This document shows, in pieces, positions 26,801 through 38,352 of a stretch of 64,000 bases of DNA. This DNA is from Climacium dendroides (taxonomy: Eukaryota > Streptophyta > Bryopsida > Hypnales > Climaciaceae), in assembly GCA_950106755.1 (NCBI GenBank), contig OX467083.1, positions 4,315,501 to 4,379,500 on the forward strand, given 5' to 3'. The number at the start of each line of letters is the position of its first letter. Position 1 is the first letter of the stretch. The position numbers and the translations under genes were made by a program. The notes under the pieces were generated by a model. It worked only from the letters and a program-made list of their open reading frames with translations, made no database searches and had not been told where the DNA came from.

Positions 26801-27364
26801 GTTGGAGAGGATCGTACGGGGGATTTTTGTGTGACCTACAGACCAGATTCACTCCAGGTCTGTTGTAAAAGATCAAACCGGATTCTCGTAGAATAGAGAA
26901 TTATAATTAGTCGAGTGAGTCTTCCGTCACTATAAGTTCCGGAAGGAGTGGTGGGCCTACCTCTCTAAAACCAAGTGGTGGATCCCTCTGAAGTACCAAC
27001 AGAGGTTAAGCAAAACCGGAACAGAAACCAAGGAAGAAGAGATCTTTGGATATAGTAGTGATATCCAGACGGATTCGTTAGTTCCGGCAGGATTTGAGTT
27101 TATTGGATGATTGAATCTTTATTCGGATCGATTAGAAGTATAATCCGGATCAGTGATCAATGGTCGAATGAGTTGTCCGGTTTTGGGGGAAAGGAGAACC
27201 GGAGAGAAAGAGAAGTATTTGTATTGATATTTACCCCCAAATTACCTAGTAACACAAAACACTTCACAAAGTCTCTTGGGTTCAATCTTTAGAGTCACTT
27301 TGTTATGCTTTAAAGTGGTTTTTGTAAGTATAATAGGGAATTTCACTTACCCTGTGCTGCGACA
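23854..27364 (+). mobile_element. 3.5-kb insertion TGTCGCA...TGCGACA with 5-bp TSD
   Basis: The element begins TGTCGCAACC at 23854 and ends GTGCTGCGACA at 27364. ACAAC flanks it on both sides (23849-23853 and 27365-27369). TG...CA ends plus a 5-bp duplication are the hallmark of LTR-retrotransposon integration. I could not find an internal repeat of either end, so either the whole 3.5 kb is one solo LTR or it is a DNA element with short inverted ends. It carries the unknown gene family described at 24533 and is inserted in the larger CACTA element. Confidence 0.6.
24533..26186 (+). pseudogene. Unknown protein family, copy 1 (decayed)
   Basis: No named family is recognised. Successive open pieces follow one another with stops or frame changes between: 24533-24823 (blocks PNQFDNSLWP, MWTREIWGG, NPKDGFAIEDC), a continuation with LLEFLVPILHP and AIFGAL, an acidic/basic linker at 25086-25415 (RKRALEAVEEEKEEVP), a helical region likely to form a coiled coil at 25387-25908, and a Pro/Glu-rich tail at 25992-26186. 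Every piece has a related minus-strand counterpart in the copy at 33480-36960, which shows that the order of blocks is real. No protease, RT or integrase motif is seen. It may be a gag-like or transposon-associated host-type protein. It is probably non-functional because frame breaks separate the blocks. Confidence 0.5.
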
Positions 27365-27704
27365 ACAACTTCTTATAAAAGCTACTTCAAAATTACTTCA
27401 ATTACCTATGTAGAAATAGAGCAACTTTTTATAACAGCTACTGAAATATTAGGAAATAAAAATATTGCAATCACTTAATATTAAACATCATTGGAAGACT
27501 AAAGACAATCTCCAAGTTTTGGAGAGGCCCTTACAATTCCTTTGGCATTGCTTCTATTGCTACTTTTGTAAGTTGTACTACTCACTCCGCCACTCTAGCA
27601 TATCAATACAATTCCATCTCCATTTTCTTTTAGTTAGCACAATCCAAGCAATTTTCATTCACCTACCTAAGAAGTCAAGAAAATGATTAAATGAACAATT
27701 ACAA

Positions 27705-29013
27705 TTTCACACCCCTATCTACTTGGAGTGCCCAATGAACGTTAGTGCGCAAGGGGGGGACCTTGGGGTGACTTCCCAAGCCTTGTAATAGACTAGGTAG
27801 GGAGATTTGAGAGACTCCCGATCAAACAGGGCACAATGATGCCTTAGTTTTGAAGTGGGCGGTAGAATATCATACATGCTTGAAAAGCTCTTGACAATAC
27901 ACTTCTAATGGCGCAAAGAACGCGCAATTTGGAATTGTGAGTTAAAAGTTATGGCCGTTTAAAGTTGACTAGGTCTCGATGGCACCGGGACACTTGAGGG
28001 CTAGGTGTGTGTGGTTCTCAATGAATACCACAAGAAAGTATGGCATATGACATACCATTGGAAAACTATGAACACAAGGAACCTAGAATGACAAGCATTA
28101 CAAGGTTCTAAGACATGAGTCAAAAGTTATGGCCAAAAGAAGAGCCGTGGTGAAGGCGTGACGCCTCCCTCGGTGAACCTAAATCTTTAGAGGGACATAT
28201 CTTTGTGAGAACTTGTCCAAATGGGACGAGTGAGAATTTTATTGGCACCTAATCGTTGTATAGATGTCTAAAATGGGCTCATATGTTGGATTTGAATCTT
28301 GGAGCGCAAAGTTACACTGGTTGGAAGTTTGGGAGTCCAAATGATGACGTAACTTGGTGATTTGGGTTGAAAGTGGGTGGTCTTCCACAACCCAAGGTTA
28401 TCCAAGGACTTCCTTCGATCTAGAATGGGAGGTCTACCGAATACCATAGAGAGTACTATAGGAGGGGTTGGTCTTCCTCCTATCTCCCTCTTGAAGCCTT
28501 GGTGGGTCCCAGTGACTTATGGTTGGTGGTGGTGACTTCACCACCACTTCAAGGTACCATGGGACACTTATGTGTGTCCCGTGGCATCGGTTGGATGGAG
28601 TCCCGCTCCTTGCTAGGCCTCCTTGGATGTGTTCCGAGTTGTGAGTGTCGGTTACCTTTAGTGGATGAGTAGCAAATGCAAAAAAAGCTAGCATAGAGTG
28701 GGGTGACACTCAAGGGCGGTTAGGACCATAGTGAGTAGTGCCACCATAGGTCCTTGCACATTAAGGTGGAAGTTTCGCCCTATGTTACGAAGTGACATAC
28801 CTGGTGTCACAATGGGAGTGTATGCTAGTAGTCCTGATGACTAGGACTTGGTAAAATGAGTTGGAAATGTGGACTAACATTATGTGTGTTTGGCATGTAC
28901 AATATTAGGCAGTTTGTGACCAAGTGATGCTGTAAGCGGATTGTGGTGAACCTAGTGAGCTGCTGGAAGCTATTAAGTGTCATTTGAGTTGCAACATCTA
29001 CACAGCTCTTCAC
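27705..29013 (+). mobile_element. Solo-LTR-like copy, family TGTCACA (older copy)
   Basis: About 1.3 kb is collinear with the solo LTR at 48631-49890, sharing the start (TTTCACACCCCTATCT against TGTCACATTCCTATCT), GTGACTTCCCAAGCC, AAACAGGGCACAATG and TAAAAGTTATGGCCGTT. Its termini have decayed and I see no flanking duplication, so it is older. It lies within the CACTA element. Confidence 0.7.
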
Positions 29014-30590
29014 TTCAAAAGGTCTCAAGACCACCATACTATGTAGATTTATAGAATACAACCATTAACTTTTGATTAGCAAATATCTATACTCACTATT
29101 GATCGATCTAAAAATTTAGGGTACTCCATTTGCATTGTAAGATTCGTCCACTCCTCCAAAGTGCAGGCAACAACTAAAAAATAAATTGAAGAACCTCCCT
29201 TGAGTCCTCTATTGCGTCATATTGAAGCCAAATGTGTTGAAAATCAAAATGAGCAATTTCATCTATACCGGAAGCCAATTGAAGTTCAACCCCTTTTTTC
29301 CACATTCAACTCTAACTCTATCCTAGCACTCAGCCAATATGCATCCCTGCTTGCCATTCAACATGATGGACCACAACATCACGCGAACCTCTGATTGTTT
29401 TTTACCAACTCATCCACACTAGCATTGCCTCTAGAAGATGTGAACCACATCCCGACAATGATGCGTTCATTTGTAGCAATCCACACCCATTTGCAACCTC
29501 TGTAGGTAAGTGACCATGCAAACAAATGAATGCTACAACCAGGCTGACCATTGACTAACCAAGCACGCGCCTCCGAACAAAAACTCATTACACTTGCAAG
29601 CGAGCAACCGAGTGAGAGCAGAGAAAAATAGAGAAGAAGGTTACTTTGGATTTAGGGTTTTAGGGTTTTAAACCCTAAATTCCAACTCGCAAACCTCATG
29701 CTCTCTCGATTGTTGGTGTTGTCTAAAATCTGGCACATGTGATTGCAATTTCAATCCACCAATGCTTCCAACACATGAAAATGACATCAAATTGAAATTT
29801 CAAGGCTTCACTAAGATTGAAGATGCAACAACAACGCTTCTTGCCCTTGAATTCACAAAAACTTGGCAAGAACAGAGAAATCTTGTTTTCCACTAATAGA
29901 GATGCAAAACAAGTGAAATGAAGTGGAAACGAAGAGCTCGATTGTCGGCCACCTAGAGAAAGAAGCAACAATGGGAGAGCGTGGAGCAATGTGAGGGAGT
30001 ACAGTCAAATCAAACACTCATGTCTGCCTCGCAAACAAGAGGGGAAGAGAATTTTGTCGAATAGGCTTGACCATATACTGATTAAAGTACAATATACTAC
30101 AATTGAAGGGGTGAGTACCACACAATGAGTTCAAGACCTTGGGTCTTCCTTCCTCTCCACAGAATGAAGTCATGGAACTATTGGTGACTTTCCTTCAAAG
30201 GGGGGGGGTCTTCAAAACAACAAAGAAGCTTTGGTGTTAGGTCTTGGTTCCGGATCTTGAAGCCGTATTTTCTAGTTGAAATATGTGGAGCAATAGAAGG
30301 AAGAGCAGTTGGAACATGCAAAACAATAGAAGATTTGAAAAGTAGCAGGAAATTGAGACGGTGCTCTAGGAGATCCATCCAAATTGCATGGAGTAAAGCA
30401 AACTAGCATTCTTTTCAAATTACATTATTGGAAGGTGAATTGTAGCAATCCATCTAGTGAAATAAGTAAGTAGAAACTATGATTTAGTTGTAGAATAGAT
30501 ATACGTACAACAAAGTTGTAAAAAAGAATGATAGTGGAGTAGTTACCTAATAGTTTTGTTGTAATTGCATATTAGTTGTGCCCTAGCACT
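29014..30590. other. Unassigned segment of the CACTA element with telo-box motifs
   Basis: No gene is supported. Small frames on both strands lack motifs. At 29650-29680, TTTAGGG occurs twice and is followed by AAACCCTAAA in the opposite orientation. Such telo-boxes are common in plant promoters and first exons, so this may be a captured 5' gene end. CACTACTAGAAAA at 30588 is an internal CACTA-like terminus without an evident partner. Confidence 0.35.
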
Positions 30591-30691
30591 ACTAGAAAAT
30601 TTAGTTTTTCTGTTGTTTTGGTCGCGTTGATCTGGTCAAAATCTAACAAAAATCTGTACATTGGATGTCATGTATTGTGAGATGAATCTTG

Positions 30692-30894
30692 CACTACAAG
30701 GGAAAGGGATGTTTTAAGTATAGTCCTAGTAGTATAGTCTTTTAAGTAATGACCTTTAAGTAAGGTTTTTAATAAAAATTTACTGAAAAAACAATCTTTT
30801 TAGTAAAATTTTACTAAAAACCTTACTTAAAAGTCATTACTTAAAAGACAATACTATTAGGACTATACTTAAAACACCCCTTTCTTTTGTAGTG
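30692..30894. mobile_element. Palindromic CACTA-type MITE (203 bp)
   Basis: Begins CACTACAAGGGAAAGGG and ends CCCTTTCTTTTGTAGTG. The two halves are inverted repeats over nearly their whole length (for example TAGTCCTAGTAGTATAGTC against its complement near 30849), so the element folds into one hairpin. No clean 3-bp duplication is visible (TTG left, ATT right). Confidence 0.8.
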
Positions 30895-30990
30895 ATTGCC
30901 AAGAATTTTTTGAAAACAATAAGCGGAAATAAGGATACAATGAAAGTGCGTCGAGATTTACCAAGAAAAGGTATATGAAAGCATTTGTAG

Positions 30991-32670
30991 TTGACACCAA
31001 GCCCTCGTAGAGTTGGTAAGATGTTGAAACCAACTACAAGATACCTTTTTTCTAAGAAAGAGTATGAACAATTTGTAGACATTATTGCCTTTGTGAAGCT
31101 TCCTTCAGGGTACTCTTTGTCATTCATGAAGCATATAAAAGCTAAAAAATTTGGAAGCCTCAACTCACATGATAATGCAATAGTTGATGCCATCGGCATT
31201 GAGGGGTCTATTAAAGTCTGGACCTTGTATAGCCGTCATGCGGATGTGCAAGATATTTAAGAGAATATGCACAAAAGTTTATAATCCAGTAGAGTTTAAG
31301 TCTCTTCAATTAGATGTAGCTGAAAGTATGAGTCTACTAAAAATGGAATTTCTATCGTCATTTTTTGATATGATGACATACCTTTCATATCATCTAGTGC
31401 AAGAATTTGACTTATATGGACCAGTGAATACAAGGTGGATGTATCCAATTGAAAGATATATGAAAACATTGAAGAATTATGTCCGAAGCATGGCTAGACT
31501 AGAGGCATGTATGGTAGAAGGGTACGTGAAGGAAGAATGCCTTAGCTTTGTAATAAAGTATTTGCAAAGATTTGAACTTCTCAACAGGCGCATATGGGAT
31601 GGAGAGGAGGAATTTGGTAATGCTGAAGAGGTTCTTGAGGGAGGGGGTCTACTATTTGTAATGTCTACTGAATTAAGGAATGCAACGCATGATTATGTGC
31701 TGAACAATGTTGCTATTTTGGAGTCACTTGTCAAGTAAGTCATACTAGCCTCTTCATCTTGTAAAATTCATTTAATAAAATAGGGATATGTTGCAATTGA
31801 TATGGAATTAGTTTGAATAACAAACTATTAACTAACATGCAATTAAAATGCAACTAACATCCAACTAATATGCAACTCATATGCAACTAATATGCAAGTA
31901 TTATCACTACAAAATTAATGTAGTTGGGTGGAATAGAATTACTGTAGTATTTGCTATTTAGGAAATTTTGACATTTGTGGTTTTGAACTTCTATTATGTA
32001 TGTATAGGAAGTGGAAGGAAGAATGTAAAATAGATCCAAGCATAGCATTGCTTGATGTGTGGATAAGAACAGTTATTCATAGTAATAATGCTGATGTTCA
32101 TACTCAGGAGGATAAAGATAGGATGTTATTATCCAACAAACCATTGCAAAAGGTACATTGATATTCTCGTATGAAAGTTTTTGGAAACCATTTTAGGGTT
32201 GATGGTAGCTCTTCCAACCAATTGTTGACATATGATAGCAGTATTGGATCTGTGTTCCAAATTCTAGCTCTTGATCTTAATAAACTTGTCAGTGCACTAC
32301 GTCGGAGTATTAAAAGATATAATGAAACTAGATTATGGATCTCTTAGCAATCTTGTGATACTAATGCGGTGTGAATGGGTGAAAAAAAAACAATTGCAGA
32401 AATCCATCATACATTAGGGATGATGCTGGTTTTCTTGTAGTGAACTTCTGCCACAAAATGCAAAGGATGTTTGATCCTTTTATATTTTCAAGCCAAGCAA
32501 CCCAAGTGTTCTTTGTTAATGATGTACTTAGGAAAGAAGATTGGAAAGTAGTATTACATAAGAACCCTCGTGCTTGACAAAAATTTGTGGACATATCAAA
32601 TGTGTTCGTGAGTACCAATATACAAGTTTCTGGTCTAGCTGTTCTAGAGGATGTGCCTCCTCTACCTACT
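30991..32670 (+). pseudogene. CACTA (En/Spm) transposase C-terminal part, DUF4218 plus DUF4216, decayed
   Basis: The first frame (30991-31260) carries the family block VKLPSGYSLSFM...SLNSHD. Reading then moves to a second frame (31184-31738) with MPSALRGLLKSG, SFFDMMTYLSYHLVQEF, NTRWMYPIERYMKTLK and VEGYVKEECLSF, a clear DUF4218 signature. An intron with good signals (donor GTAAGT at 31735, acceptor TATAG at ~32007) leads to KWKEECKIDPSIALLDVW. Beyond another likely intron, 32400-32575 reads like DUF4216 (FDPFIFSSQATQVFFVND) up to an in-frame TGA. The frameshift near 31160-31190 and the stop show it is dead as it stands. The N-terminal catalytic part is not found upstream, where the MITE and unrelated sequence lie. 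Confidence 0.75.
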
Positions 32671-33059
32671 ATCCCGTCTCTAGTTGGAGCCATAGAATTA
32701 TCTATAGAGAATAATCTCCTAGCATTTGCAAGATATTGAGAGCATTCATAGGAAATATTAATTTTTTGTTTCCAACTTTTATACTACCTTCACAATGTTC
32801 TTTAGTCCAAACAAATGTAGTAGACAATTGTATGTAATTGTTTGCCTTCTATAAAAGAAAGAGGCAATTAGAAATGAATTTGTCCTTCATAGACTATGGG
32901 TGAATAATATCATAAGGCATGCTTACTTGGTCTTTTGAAGTGTGTGGCACAACTTTACTAACTTTGGACCAGCTTGGTGTACAAAAATGTGAGATTGCAT
33001 CCTATAGTGAACTCATAGTGATCTTACAATCACAATTGTTTAGCAAAGTGAAGTTGTAA

Positions 33060-33350
33060 CTACAATCCACAAATCCACAACAAATTCTATAGCATTTTAA
33101 CAAAGAATCCAAATTGAATTTGTTTTAAAGTCAAATTCTAGTTGTTTTGTAGTTGAATTCTAGTCAAATTCTAGTCAATAATATAATCATTTTCTAAACA
33201 AACTCTAATTGTTTTCTAGTTACATTCAAGTTGTTCTCTAGTTGTATGCCAATCATTCTCTAGTTGCATACCAATTGTTCTTTAGTTGCATTTCACTTAC
33301 TTTCTAGTTGCATTCCAGTTCTTCTTTAATTGCATTCCAATTAGTTTTCA
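33060..33350. repeat. TCTAGTTGCATTCC-type tandem array
   Basis: About twelve degenerate units of roughly 20-25 bp with the core TCTAGTTGCATTCCAATT, the same TAGTTGC motif as in the element's subterminal regions. Confidence 0.65.
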
Positions 33351-33479
33351 GTCAAACCCTAGCGCACAATTGTCCACATCAACAACTATAATGAATATAG
33401 GATATAGAATGTCGTATGTTGAGTTAGCCTTAAGTATCTTTACAACAACAAATTGTTGCAAGATGACACGAGTTATTGT

Positions 33480-36400
33480 CCCGAGGAACTCTAGTAAGGT
33501 ATTGTTGATTCAAGGCATTCCGGATTGTCACTATCTCTTACTTAAACCTCCAATCCACTCCTAAGGCTTATTACTTCCTCACTTCGTTCCGGAAACTAAA
33601 GACTTTCCGGATTCCTATCCGGATCCGAAACACACAAAATCTGGTTCCGTCTCTTCAAACTATTAGTTTTTATTGCCTCTGTTTTACCCTCAGAGGGTCC
33701 ACCCTTGATCTAAAGAGGGGTGGAGACTTACCACTCGTCTGTCTAACACTTCTAAACTCCAACTTTAATTGACAAAAACACCCAGATGACAAAGTTGCAC
33801 TATGAAGAAGAGAAAGTATCTTCTCACAATTTCCGGATTGGCCGATCCGGAGACAAGTCACACAAAGGTACTTTCCTACTCCTCTCACTACAATGACAGA
33901 TTTGGACTTTCAGATCCAAGGAGTAGAATGTCGATAGAAGGTTAGCTCACTGATTTAGAGGTTGGTAGACCTTCCGAGATAGCGGGAAATCTTCCTACTG
34001 GCAATTGCTTATCTCCGTACAGAATCATCTTGGTTCCGGACTCACTTTGATCTCTACTTTCCTACCCGGATCGCCATTACGGCAATTTAAAGACACATTA
34101 CACTCACACTCCTTTACCTAGATCACGTTTCCTCACAACTATTTCAACATTCAAAGGTTTGTCATCCACAATCCGGATTTCTCCTCACCTGTCCCTCTCT
34201 CATCCCAACATCCAAGTACACACACACATACACCAACTACAACTCTATATACAAAGTTAAGCTAGTAGTACCCCAGCTTACTTGGATTAGAGAAGGGAAA
34301 TGAAATGACATAAACAAAAGCGTTAGGATGGAATGCAGGGCAACTAACTTGCCCGCCATTAAATACTAACACAAAACCAAAGTCGAAATGCCAAAACGCC
34401 CGAAAAGGCACCCGGAAATCCAAGCAACCAATCAATGAACACCCGAGATACCCGGAAAGATCAATGCCAATTGTCCCAAGGAAGCCAGAGATTCCTAAAC
34501 TACTTGCCCTAAAAGTCCGGAATCCGGACCCACGCTTGGAAATCCATTCCGGATTCAAAACTATACGTCCCTAAAACACTACTACCTCACCTTCCGAGTC
34601 TTCTTTGAACGGCTGCTTACGTAACTTGCCGGCGTCCCCTTTCCACTTCTAGCCGGAGTTGTTGTTTTTGCTGCGCGGGTCTGAATGTGACGCTGTGTTG
34701 GAGACGGATCACTATCCTCCTCTGTTCCGGAAATAGAATGAGCACTTTCTTCCTCGAAGTCTTTGATGACTTGCACCTCTTTCTTCTTCTCTGGAGGTGT
34801 CTCCTCTAGTGTCATTGGTTCACTCTCCTTCTTCGGTGAGATCTCTTGCATGTGTGTGAAATTGTCTGGATTCGTCGGATTGGTCATCGCTCCGATCCGC
34901 TTGATTAAATCACCCCTATCCCCCTTCCCTGGGACTTTGAAGGTTCCTCCTAAAAGATTTGGTGCCGTCTATGCCTTGGGAGATTCCGGCATTGAAGCTC
35001 TAGGTGGCACCGAAACGGACTTAGCGCTAGATTCGTGCTCTAGTTCCGATGTCGATCTCAAATTTAACTCCGTCATGTGTATCTTACTTGAAATAGGCTC
35101 TGCTGGCACTAGTATATCCTTCTGTCCGAGTCAATTGGTGCGATGATGGACGCCCTGGAGTACCTATGACAAAAAGAAGTTCCGGAAAGCTCAAGAAATC
35201 CATCACCTCATTTAGATCCACACTACGCAACAGATGTCTCATTTCCTCCAAGATACGTTCCATCCGGGTGGTAAAATCTACCAAGATTGTCACTACCTTC
35301 GTTCCGGTTATGTGACCCTCCTGCAATAGTCTTGCATCAAACAGGGCAACCTTCGTGACGACGTCTACTGGCTCGGCTACTGACCGTAACAAGCTCTGGA
35401 CTAAGGCAAGGGCCTCCTTCTCTCACTGCTTCATGGCTGCTAACTCTGCTTCCGCCCAATTTAGCCGAGATTGAAGTTGGTCCCGTTCCGTCTTCAGCTC
35501 GCGGATCTGGTCCTCCCTCCTCTTCGAATCTTCCAGTTTTGGCAACCGTTTTATCGCCTGTACGATTTGGCTCGGTTCCACCTTTAGGACGTGTGCAGTT
35601 TCAATCACCAGATCTACCAAGCTGTCGTGAAGCACCTTGGCTTCCCGTATCCATTCAAACCCGGCATTGAAAAATGCCGATCCTTGGTCCTCTTCCGGAT
35701 CCTTGCTTGATTCGTCCTTCTCCATGACCAAAAGTTTGATCCACGAAGACGGATCTGTAGACTTCATTTTCTTTGCCCTCGGATCAGTCAAGTGCTCCTC
35801 GGATTGTTCTTCCAGTTCCAACTCGACCGGATCCTCTAACTCCTCTCCAGTAAGCCCATACTTCAAAATAGCATTCCATGTTCATACTAGACTACCTCCT
35901 CATTACTCAAAATTTCCTAGTGGTGATACAAATGAAAAGAATAAGTACTAACCAGACTAACCTTAGCTCGGGTCACATGTTCGGCTAGTTTGGTGACAAT
36001 TCCGGCTATGATCCCACCCCAATAGACAATCCTATTTTCCATAGCTCCAAAAATTGTGTTGGCTACCGTAACGTGGTGACCCGCATGGGTTTTTACGGAT
36101 ACAAGATCGGGATGAGGAACTCTAGGACTCTCATATGTCTCTTGTCCTTACAATCACTAATGGTGAACCCGTCTTTAGGGTTTGTCGATCCTGAGAACTT
36201 CCCCGCTATGAAACGATTCGTCCTCGAGGCTAATCCGGCTCCACTCTTCCGGAACTGATAAATATCCGCCCAGATATCTTTCGTCCACGTGACCGGCTGA
36301 CCTCTCAATGTGAGTTTAAACTGGTTCGGAATTCTACTAATCAATTCCTGAATCATCCCCTTGCTCTTCACACTTCACGGTCAATGTAACAAACCAACAT

Positions 36401-36960
36401 ATCCTATACTAGTCAGATTTTCCTCTAACTGCTTATACTTTTCCGTAGTCCCCGGAATGGACAGAGAAATGATCCGGACTGGTACAACAAGTTTCTGGAG
36501 AGGTCCCAACGTCATAAAGCTAAGCGAAAATGAGGCACGAGGGAAGGAATACTTGGTCTCTATCTCACCATTCTTTCACCCAGCTATCAACACGGAAAAC
36601 TAGTGTATAGAAGAAAATGAAGAGTGAACTCGAGAATAGCCAGCTTAAATACAGACACGTCGTCTACAGTTATTGGGGTAACGGCTACAAGACCATTTCA
36701 GGAATGGTATCCTATTCTCGTAGCTCCGAAGGTCTACACTATAGGTTCCTAGGTTTCGGCAATTTCCGGATTTCGGATCCGGATAGGATCCAGTTAGGAT
36801 CCGGTTACAGATTTCGTCGTAACATCTATTCTATAATTCGAGTTCTCTTAGACTAAATCCAAGTTTTAACCTAAATTTTTTTAGATTTTCACTTATTTCT
36901 ACCCGTTTCCTTCCAATCTGAATCTGTCTCAAGGTTCTGGATTCCCACATAGAATACCTC
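33480..36960 (-). pseudogene. Unknown protein family, copy 2 (decayed, inverted)
   Basis: This is a minus-strand counterpart of the gene at 24533-26186. Pieces in coding order are: 36371-36093 (RIPNQFKLTLRG, TWTKDIWADIYQF, NPKDGFTISDC, FLIPILYP), a continuation containing ANTIFGAMENR and IIAGIVTKLAEHV in another frame (~36080-35960), 35866-35423 (acidic linker then a Gln/Leu-rich coiled coil), 35392-35084 (helical), and 34887-34582 (EETPPEKKKE, then a basic SGKGTPAS end). The 3' flank also matches copy 1 (CAGAGGG..CCACC near 33690). Frame changes separate the blocks. A direct repeat of at least 28 bp flanks it (33370-33397 and 36976-37003, 25/28 identical). Confidence 0.5.
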
Positions 36961-37040
36961 ACGTTAATTCCTTAGTTGTCTACATCAGCAACTATGATGA
37001 ATACCAAATGTAGAATACCTCACGTTAATTCCTTTGTTAC

Positions 37041-37199
37041 ACTTCCATAACCTTACTGTTCATTCCACAACTAATTTGCAACTATAACAATATACACGTC
37101 AAATTTGGTGCAAATACAAAGTATTATAGTTGCAGAGTAGTTGAATAGGACACATAGTTGCATTTCAATTGGTTGTGGAGGATAATTTTTCTTCTAGTG
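37041..37199. repeat. Right subterminal repeats and terminus of the CACTA element
   Basis: Several TTGCAACTATA and TAGTTGCA motifs lie in the last 160 bp before the terminal TTCTTCTAGTG, mirroring the left end. Confidence 0.55.
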
Positions 37200-37202
37200 A
37201 AT

Positions 37203-38350
37203 AAGGATAAATGCTTTCAAGCATGTAAAACCCATCAAGAAGGCCGACCCACCTTTAAAGAGTCGCTTTATGAGCACAGTACCTTAAATTCCAAGCGAAA
37301 AGCTTATGAGATAGAACATCCTCTCTGTTTCCCTAAATCTCCTTCGTTGCACAGGAATAATGAAACCCGCACATACCTGATGTTGAATGCAATATTATTA
37401 CTTTTCCAATCACCTGACCCAACCATCCCCAACACATCAGCACAAACCAAACTCCATAGCCATGCACTGGAAGTTACCTTATCTCAGCAACAATATCAAC
37501 AGTGGAAGGCATACACACCTGGTGCTATCACGACTGAGCGAAGTCTTCATCTGCGTACTTCATCACTTTAAAGACTTTGGCCTACTTCGGCCTATCTGAG
37601 AGTGACAGCCTTACGGACACTCTCGCTTCGACGCATCTGATCACTCCTCTCTTGGGGGCTTCCATCTCCTTGGCGACCGGAACTTCACCGCTCTTCCGAG
37701 CTCGCTCTTCAGTTCAGCATCCCTACCATCTTCTTCGTTTTCGCAGGTCAGTTGCCGCTACTCCATCCCTTCTTTCCTCTCGCCTTGCATTGTTTGTTGA
37801 ATTGTTTTCGTTCTCCGTTTCAGTTCCCTCATTTCCACGCCCCCTCCCTCTTTTCTTTCCCTTCAACCTTAGGGTTGTAGTTTCCTCCCCTCATCTCTTT
37901 CAAGTATTTCCCTTCCTCTCCCTCTCCCGTGCGACTTTGCGCTTTCTGACCTAAATCCCAGGATTTCCGTGAATTGGACTAGGATGCACTCGGCAATTGT
38001 GAAATCCCCCGGTTAGAGGAAATTCTCGGATGTTGCTCCGTTGCCAACTTCACCCTCGTCTCTCTAGGGCCTGTCCTGTCAGTTAGGGATTCCATAACCG
38101 GCCGCGAGAGGCGTGAGGGCTGAGTCGGGTGAACTCAAATAGCAAAAGGGCATGTGTCACAACACTCGCATTTGGGGAAGGGACCTGAGAGTCTCGTAAG
38201 AAGGCAAGCGGTTGTGCAATCCGTGAGTGTCTAGCCAACTCAATTTTGACGCGATCAGTGAGACGCATCAGTGAGAGAGAGCCTAGATGAGCTTATGCTG
38301 TCTTTTGTCGTTGATTTCACATGTTGAAGTTGACTCCTTGGTTTATGCAG
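37203..38350 (+). promoter_or_regulatory. Upstream and leader region of the 54-aa gene
   Basis: GC rises from about 37560, with C/T-rich stretches at 37790-37930 typical of plant 5' leaders. An acceptor (TTTATGCAG) ends at 38350 directly before the start codon, indicating a 5'-UTR intron. A GTAAGA donor near 38197 is one possible partner. The open frames here (for example 37577-37954) look like leader composition rather than protein. Confidence 0.4.
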
Positions 38351-38352
38351 TT

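Larger units (their letters stand above)
19870..37199. mobile_element. Large composite CACTA (En/Spm) transposon, ~17.3 kb
   Basis: The left end reads CACTAGAAAAAAATC at 19870. The right end, read on the minus strand from 37199, is CACTAGAAGAAAAATT. Together they give an imperfect inverted repeat of about 14 bp starting with the CACTA signature. The flanking trinucleotide is AAT on both sides (19867-19869 and 37200-37202), the 3-bp target duplication typical of CACTA elements. Both subterminal regions carry clusters of TTGCAACTA/TAGTTGCAA motifs, the position where CACTA elements keep transposase-binding repeats. A decayed DUF4218/DUF4216-type CACTA transposase lies inside (30991-32670). The remainder is captured and nested sequence. 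The ends were matched by eye, and a smaller nested element with other ends remains possible. Confidence 0.62.

Noticed and set aside
30588..30600. CACTACTAGAAAA as the start of a second, nested CACTA element
   Set aside because: No matching inverted end with a 3-bp duplication was found, so it is kept only as a note within the surrounding segment.
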